Assembly (NCBI GenBank): GCA_003963455.1
Contig: RXJA01000034.1
Span: 1 to 53,463, forward strand
DNA from: Hyphomicrobiales bacterium
GTDB taxonomy: Bacteria; Pseudomonadota; Alphaproteobacteria; Rhizobiales; Rhizobiaceae
Reading direction: 5' to 3'
Length of the DNA: 53,463 nt
Made by a program: the position numbers and the translations under genes. The notes beneath the pieces were generated by a model. The model saw only the letters and a program-made list of their open reading frames with translations. It had not been told where the DNA came from and ran no database searches. Of this stretch, positions 48,577 to 53,463 are shown in pieces; within the stretch, counting starts at the first letter, position 1; each line of letters opens with the position of its first letter.

Positions 48577-50585
48577 ACATGCGCGCCGAAATCCTCCGAG
48601 GGCCCAACCTATCCCGCCGCCTGACCGTGCTGCGCGAGATAGACGTGGCGGCGCATGATACGCTGGTCGAAGCGCTGCCATGGGCGGCTGAGCATTTGGA
48701 GGGCGAAACTGATTTCGCAGAGATCGCGGATCTCATTGCCCAAGTTGCCACGGAGACGCCGGAGTCGGCGCGGGTGTTTGCCGGGCGCATAGGCGCCGAA
48801 CCCGCGCTAACGGCCGATGTGATCGGTTTGCGCAAATGGGCCCTGCACGGCCTCCAGCGTCACAGGCACGACGCCAAGCGTAGGATTCACTACTTCGAAT
48901 GGGCCGACCCGCTCGTTTTCTCGGACTCGCGCGCGAAAAGCGACACCGACGAGCTGCTGGATCGGCGCGAGGCGCTGCTGCATTACCTCGCAGGATTTGG
49001 TTTTGATGATTTTGCTATCGACCTGCACGAGCCGCGGCCCGTCGATATGCCATCTCCTGCCGCGACCATTGACGGCGACGTGATCCGTCTTCCGCGCCGC
49101 TTTGAAGGCGTCGAACCCAAAGATCGTGAATTTCTGTTGCGCGCCATCCTTGCGCACGCCGCCGCCCATCTGCGCCACTCGCCACGCGCCAGGCCCGCCG
49201 GCAACCGACGGCCATCGCTGCTTGCGGTGACCGCACTCATAGAAGACGCTCGTGTCGAACGCCTGATGGTCCAGCAATATCCGGGACTGTGGGCGCTGTG
49301 GGGACGCTTTCACACCGCTTCAAAGCAGGTGTCGGGCTTCGATTTTGCCGGCCTCGCCGCGCGGCTGGCTCGCGCGCTGCATGATCCGGCCTACGCCGAC
49401 ACCAACAGCTGGGTCTGCAAGGGACGCGAGCTGTTCGAAGAGGCTGCAGCCCTCGATCTGCACGACGTGGCCGCATTCGATCATCTTGCTCGTAAACTGT
49501 CGATCGATCTGGGCAAGATGCGCCTTGCATTGCCGCGCCACTACCGGCCTGCGCCAACCTATCGTGACGACGACGCTATCCTCTGGAGCCCAGATGCGGC
49601 GCTGCCCAGGGATGAGGAGCGCCATGCCGATGTCGAGTTCGTCGACTATGACAAGCTCGACGACAATCCGGCCCCGGTTGACCTCACCGGTATCGATCTG
49701 CGTCGCCGGTTCCACTACCCTGAATGGGACTATCGCCTCGAAGCGCTGCGCGACGACTGGACGACTGTCTTCGAGGACCTATCCGAGCGGCGTCGAAAGG
49801 CGAAAGCGAGCCACGTTGCACCAACGCCCCGAGGCCCTGTGCTTGGACTAGAGCGCTCGCCCGACCGATCCATACGCCTGAGCCGGCTGCCGGAAGGCGA
49901 CGAACTCGACCTGAACGCCCTGGTTGACAACGCGGTGCAGCAGCGCGCCCGACTCGCGCCGGACGGTAGGATCTTTTGCCGACACGGTCGACGGCGGCGA
50001 TCGACCGCAATCATTCTGTTGATGGACCTTTCGGCGTCCACCGATCGTTTCGTACCAGGCAGCTTCACCAAGGTCATCGACCTGGAAAAGCAGGCTGCTA
50101 CGGTCGTTGCACAGGCCCTGGATGCAGAACGGGACCGTATTGCGGTGCATGGCTTTGTCTCCAACGGCCGCCAAGAGGTGGTCTATGAGCGGATCAAGGA
50201 TTTCGATGAGCCGTTTGACGCTCCGCAGCAGGCCCGGCTTGCGGCCCTGACCAGCCGTCTGTCCACCCGCATGGGCGCGGCACTGCGCCACGCCACTTCC
50301 ACGCTGGCCAAGGAGACTGCCGACCACAAGGTTATCTTGCTTCTGACCGATGGCGAACCATCGGATATCGATGTCGTCGAGGAGAACTATCTCATCGAGG
50401 ACGCGCGCGATGCCGTGACCAGCGCTGCGGGGCAGCACGTGCGCACTTTTTGCCTGACACTGGACCGCCGGGCCGATCCCTATGTGCGCCGTATCTTCGG
50501 GGCACGGAACTATCTGATCACGGAGCGTGCCTCGGCATTCACCAACAACACCAGCAAGACGCTGATTCGCCTCCTGGCGCCGTGA
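48573..50585 (+). CDS. VWA-domain protein of the CbbO/NorD type (tubulin operon copy)
   Basis: This 670-aa protein is paralogous to the one at 28261-30531: [18 protein letters not shown] in the middle, the VWA metal site LLMDLSASTD, and [12 protein letters not shown] near the end. It starts at GTG 48573 (GTGA overlap with the AAA stop) or at ATG 48579. The N-terminal region is shorter than in the amidase copy. It is predicted to recruit the AAA ATPase to a target. Confidence 0.85.
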   Translation: MNMRAEILRGPNLSRRLTVLREIDVAAHDTLVEALPWAAEHLEGETDFAEIADLIAQVATETPESARVFAGRIGAEPALTADVIGLRKWALHGLQRHRHDAKRRIHYFEWADPLVFSDSRAKSDTDELLDRREALLHYLAGFGFDDFAIDLHEPRPVDMPSPAATIDGDVIRLPRRFEGVEPKDREFLLRAILAHAAAHLRHSPRARPAGNRRPSLLAVTALIEDARVERLMVQQYPGLWALWGRFHTASKQVSGFDFAGLAARLARALHDPAYADTNSWVCKGRELFEEAAALDLHDVAAFDHLARKLSIDLGKMRLALPRHYRPAPTYRDDDAILWSPDAALPRDEERHADVEFVDYDKLDDNPAPVDLTGIDLRRRFHYPEWDYRLEALRDDWTTVFEDLSERRRKAKASHVAPTPRGPVLGLERSPDRSIRLSRLPEGDELDLNALVDNAVQQRARLAPDGRIFCRHGRRRRSTAIILLMDLSASTDRFVPGSFTKVIDLEKQAATVVAQALDAERDRIAVHGFVSNGRQEVVYERIKDFDEPFDAPQQARLAALTSRLSTRMGAALRHATSTLAKETADHKVILLLTDGEPSDIDVVEENYLIEDARDAVTSAAGQHVRTFCLTLDRRADPYVRRIFGARNYLITERASAFTNNTSKTLIRLLAP

Positions 50586-50636
50586 TCGGTCGCCAGGGCC
50601 TATGTACTGCCAAGAGAAACCACGGAGGGAGTAACA

Positions 50637-51983
50637 ATGACCAAAGCTGACAAACTGTCCAAGACTGAAAACGTGCTTCAGGAAGAGCCGCACTGCGTTC
50701 ATGTCATCGGCATCGGCCGCACAGGCGCCGTTTATGTGGAGGCCCTCCTCAGAACCGGGGAAATCGAGGACAACCTCACCCGGGACGGAACGACCTTCAG
50801 CTCACTTCTCGTCGATATCGGCGACGATGACATTCAGATAGCGAGCGACTACGCACGATCGTTCAAGCCCCGCCTCGCATCGCGCAAACTGCCCTTGGAT
50901 AGGCATCATCATGAGGCGGTGGTCCTTGCCGTGCCGGATGCGGCAACGTTCGGCAAGCGGCTAGATGCCGTGCGACCGTTGTACACGAAGGGCGGCGGCG
51001 AGGAACTGATTGCGAAGCTCCCCAAAAGTTTCGAGTCCCCCAAGGTCGGAGAGCACACTCCGCGCGCAATCGCAAAGGCCGTGGGCGCCTTTGCTTGCTA
51101 CCTCGACGACATGCCGCTCGCCGGCGCGCTACGACGCTTCGCCGACCAGGTCAAACGAGCCAGCCACAAGTCCACCATCCTGATCGCCTTCAGTGCCGCC
51201 GGCGGCACTGGCAGCGGAATGGCGTTCGATATCGCCCGCGAGCTCGGAAAGCTCGGGCTCGGCGAGGCCGTCCAGATCGTGGGCGTCGCCCAATTGAGCC
51301 ATAGCGGTGACGGCGACTACGCAGATAGCGCCGCGCAGTCGATGACGATTGCCGATCTCGAGCAGAATCCGTTTCCGGGAGGCTGCTTCGTCGTGTCTTC
51401 CGAGCACAGCTGGCAGCGTCTCTCGTCCTACACGACGACGGGCTTGAAGGAAGTCCGCCAACACTTCAAGCAGTTGGTCACCAACCGGTTCGTTGCCGAC
51501 TCCTTCATGCGTTGGGCAGTGTCCGATGGCTCGGCGCATTTGGTGCGCGTGCTGAACCAGTCTGCCGGCAAGCTGATCATGTTCAACATCACCAAATTCA
51601 GCCATCCGGGCGTTCAGGTGCTGCCGGGCCAGGCCCGCTCGCTCTGGGACGCTGTGTTGCAGCAATGGATCAGCTTTGTTCCGAAATTTGCTGGACTGAG
51701 CGATGGGTTCAAGGCCGACTATGCTGAGGCCCATGTCTTCACCGCCCGCTACATGCCAGGCGACACGATAGCGGATGACCTCAAATCCTTGATCGTCTCG
51801 ACCTACCTGAAAAAGGGCAAGGACAACTACCGTTCGTTCAGCGGCGAGTTTTTCGACGAGCTCACGGCCTACGCCAATGTCATTCTTCCAGGTGTCCGCA
51901 AGGATGATTTGACGGCATACAAGCCCAGCAAGGCAAAAGCCGGCAAGTCAGATTCCGACGTGAACGCGCTCGAGCGGGCCTGA
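50637..51983 (+). CDS. Tubulin/FtsZ-like GTPase 3 (shortened)
   Basis: This 448-aa protein has GIGRTG at residues 25-30 and GGTGSG at 189-194. It is strongly similar to tubulin-like 2 in PHCVHVIGIGRTGAVYVEALL, AQLSHSGDGD, SYTTTG and VTNRFVADSFMR. It lacks the acidic D/E/K/N segment that follows the SHSGDGD motif in paralogue 2, and stops before the EGMAG-DQLRG C-terminal block of paralogues 1 and 2. GTP hydrolysis may be altered while polymer contacts remain, which is inference. GGAGGGAG precedes the ATG. A strong terminator follows 16 bp after the stop. Confidence 0.83.
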   Translation: MTKADKLSKTENVLQEEPHCVHVIGIGRTGAVYVEALLRTGEIEDNLTRDGTTFSSLLVDIGDDDIQIASDYARSFKPRLASRKLPLDRHHHEAVVLAVPDAATFGKRLDAVRPLYTKGGGEELIAKLPKSFESPKVGEHTPRAIAKAVGAFACYLDDMPLAGALRRFADQVKRASHKSTILIAFSAAGGTGSGMAFDIARELGKLGLGEAVQIVGVAQLSHSGDGDYADSAAQSMTIADLEQNPFPGGCFVVSSEHSWQRLSSYTTTGLKEVRQHFKQLVTNRFVADSFMRWAVSDGSAHLVRVLNQSAGKLIMFNITKFSHPGVQVLPGQARSLWDAVLQQWISFVPKFAGLSDGFKADYAEAHVFTARYMPGDTIADDLKSLIVSTYLKKGKDNYRSFSGEFFDELTAYANVILPGVRKDDLTAYKPSKAKAGKSDSDVNALERA

Positions 51984-51999
51984 GGGTCTAGCACCACCT

Positions 52000-52034
52000 C
52001 CCGTGCGCGCCAGCGGGTGCGCGCACGGGCTTTT
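52000..52034 (+). terminator. Terminator of the tubulin-like operon
   Basis: CCCGTGCGCGC and GCGCGCACGGG make a perfect 11-bp stem with an 8-base loop, followed by CTTTT. It marks the end of the unit that began at leader copy B. Confidence 0.85.
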
Positions 52035-52128
52035 GGCTTGGATGTTGTCACGTGAGTTGACCCCTGCCTTCGGTGGCAACAGTGCCGCCGATCATGGGCG
52101 AAAGCTTGGCCGAGACGTGCTGTTTAGC

Positions 52129-52155
52129 TTGGCAAGGGAAGGCGCGCTCTAATAT
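52129..52155 (+). promoter_or_regulatory. Possible ftsH promoter
   Basis: TTGGCA (52129-52134) and TAATAT (52150-52155) are 15 bp apart, shorter than ideal. They lie 61 bp before the ftsH start. This is tentative. Confidence 0.3.
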
Positions 52156-52215
52156 GTTTGGGCCCAAGCTCCTCCATTATCTTGTGTCCGCATGCGGCCG
52201 CCAACGGGACAATAG

Positions 52216-53463
<1,248 letters not shown>

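Overview
The window looks like a GC-rich alphaproteobacterial chromosome, most likely Rhizobiales and probably Mesorhizobium or a close relative. This is inferred from the glcDEF order and protein style, the long palindromic intergenic repeat at 121-278, the Pseudomonas-type long isocitrate lyase, and an FtsH N-terminus typical of rhizobia. No rRNA, tRNA, CRISPR array or intact insertion sequence was seen.

Left part (1-11.5 kb), central carbon metabolism: the end of glcD, then glcE and glcF (glycolate oxidase), a FAD-dependent aromatic-hydroxylase-like oxidoreductase, and a ScfR/RamB-type regulator divergent from malate synthase G. Isocitrate lyase and a second citrate synthase follow. Near-identical palindromes (CTGTAAAGT-TTTACAG type) lie in front of the regulator/malate synthase pair and in front of isocitrate lyase, and are the best candidates for the regulator's operator.

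Middle part (11.5-24.3 kb), two adjacent radical-SAM peptide systems on the minus strand. The first is hxsD-hxsB-hxsC-hxsA (His-Xaa-Ser system), joined by ATGA stop/start overlaps and followed by a Tat-type GH25 lysozyme and a secreted caspase-like/GH25 fusion. The second is a 64-aa precursor with a Tyr/His/Arg C-terminus, a radical SAM/SPASM maturase with a C-terminal HEXXH domain, a UPF0489-like gene broken by an in-frame TAG, a GNAT protein, a Cys-containing unknown and a family 2 glycosyltransferase. Next come a truncated haemoglobin and a CRP/FNR regulator that share an upstream dyad, GTAGC-N4-GCTAC.

Right part (26-52 kb), an amide-linked region. On the minus strand the order is amiC-amiR, a leader with two terminators, a Urt-like ABC transporter, aliphatic amidase amiE, a CbbQ/NorQ-type AAA ATPase, a VWA protein and acetyl-CoA synthetase. 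On the plus strand are two units. One holds two unknown proteins, a CobW-type GTPase and a 2Fe-2S ferredoxin. The other holds three tubulin/FtsZ-like GTPases, a small partner and a second AAA/VWA pair. Both plus-strand units start with a duplicated 143-bp leader (TTGACA, palindrome, terminator, ribosome site, mini-ORF), and its terminator resembles the one in the amiR-amidase leader. My reading is one regulon under AmiR (ANTAR) antitermination: import and hydrolysis of an amide, activation of acetate to acetyl-CoA, possibly assimilation through the glyoxylate genes at the left, plus an uncharacterised tubulin-like/AAA/VWA machine. The window ends inside ftsH.
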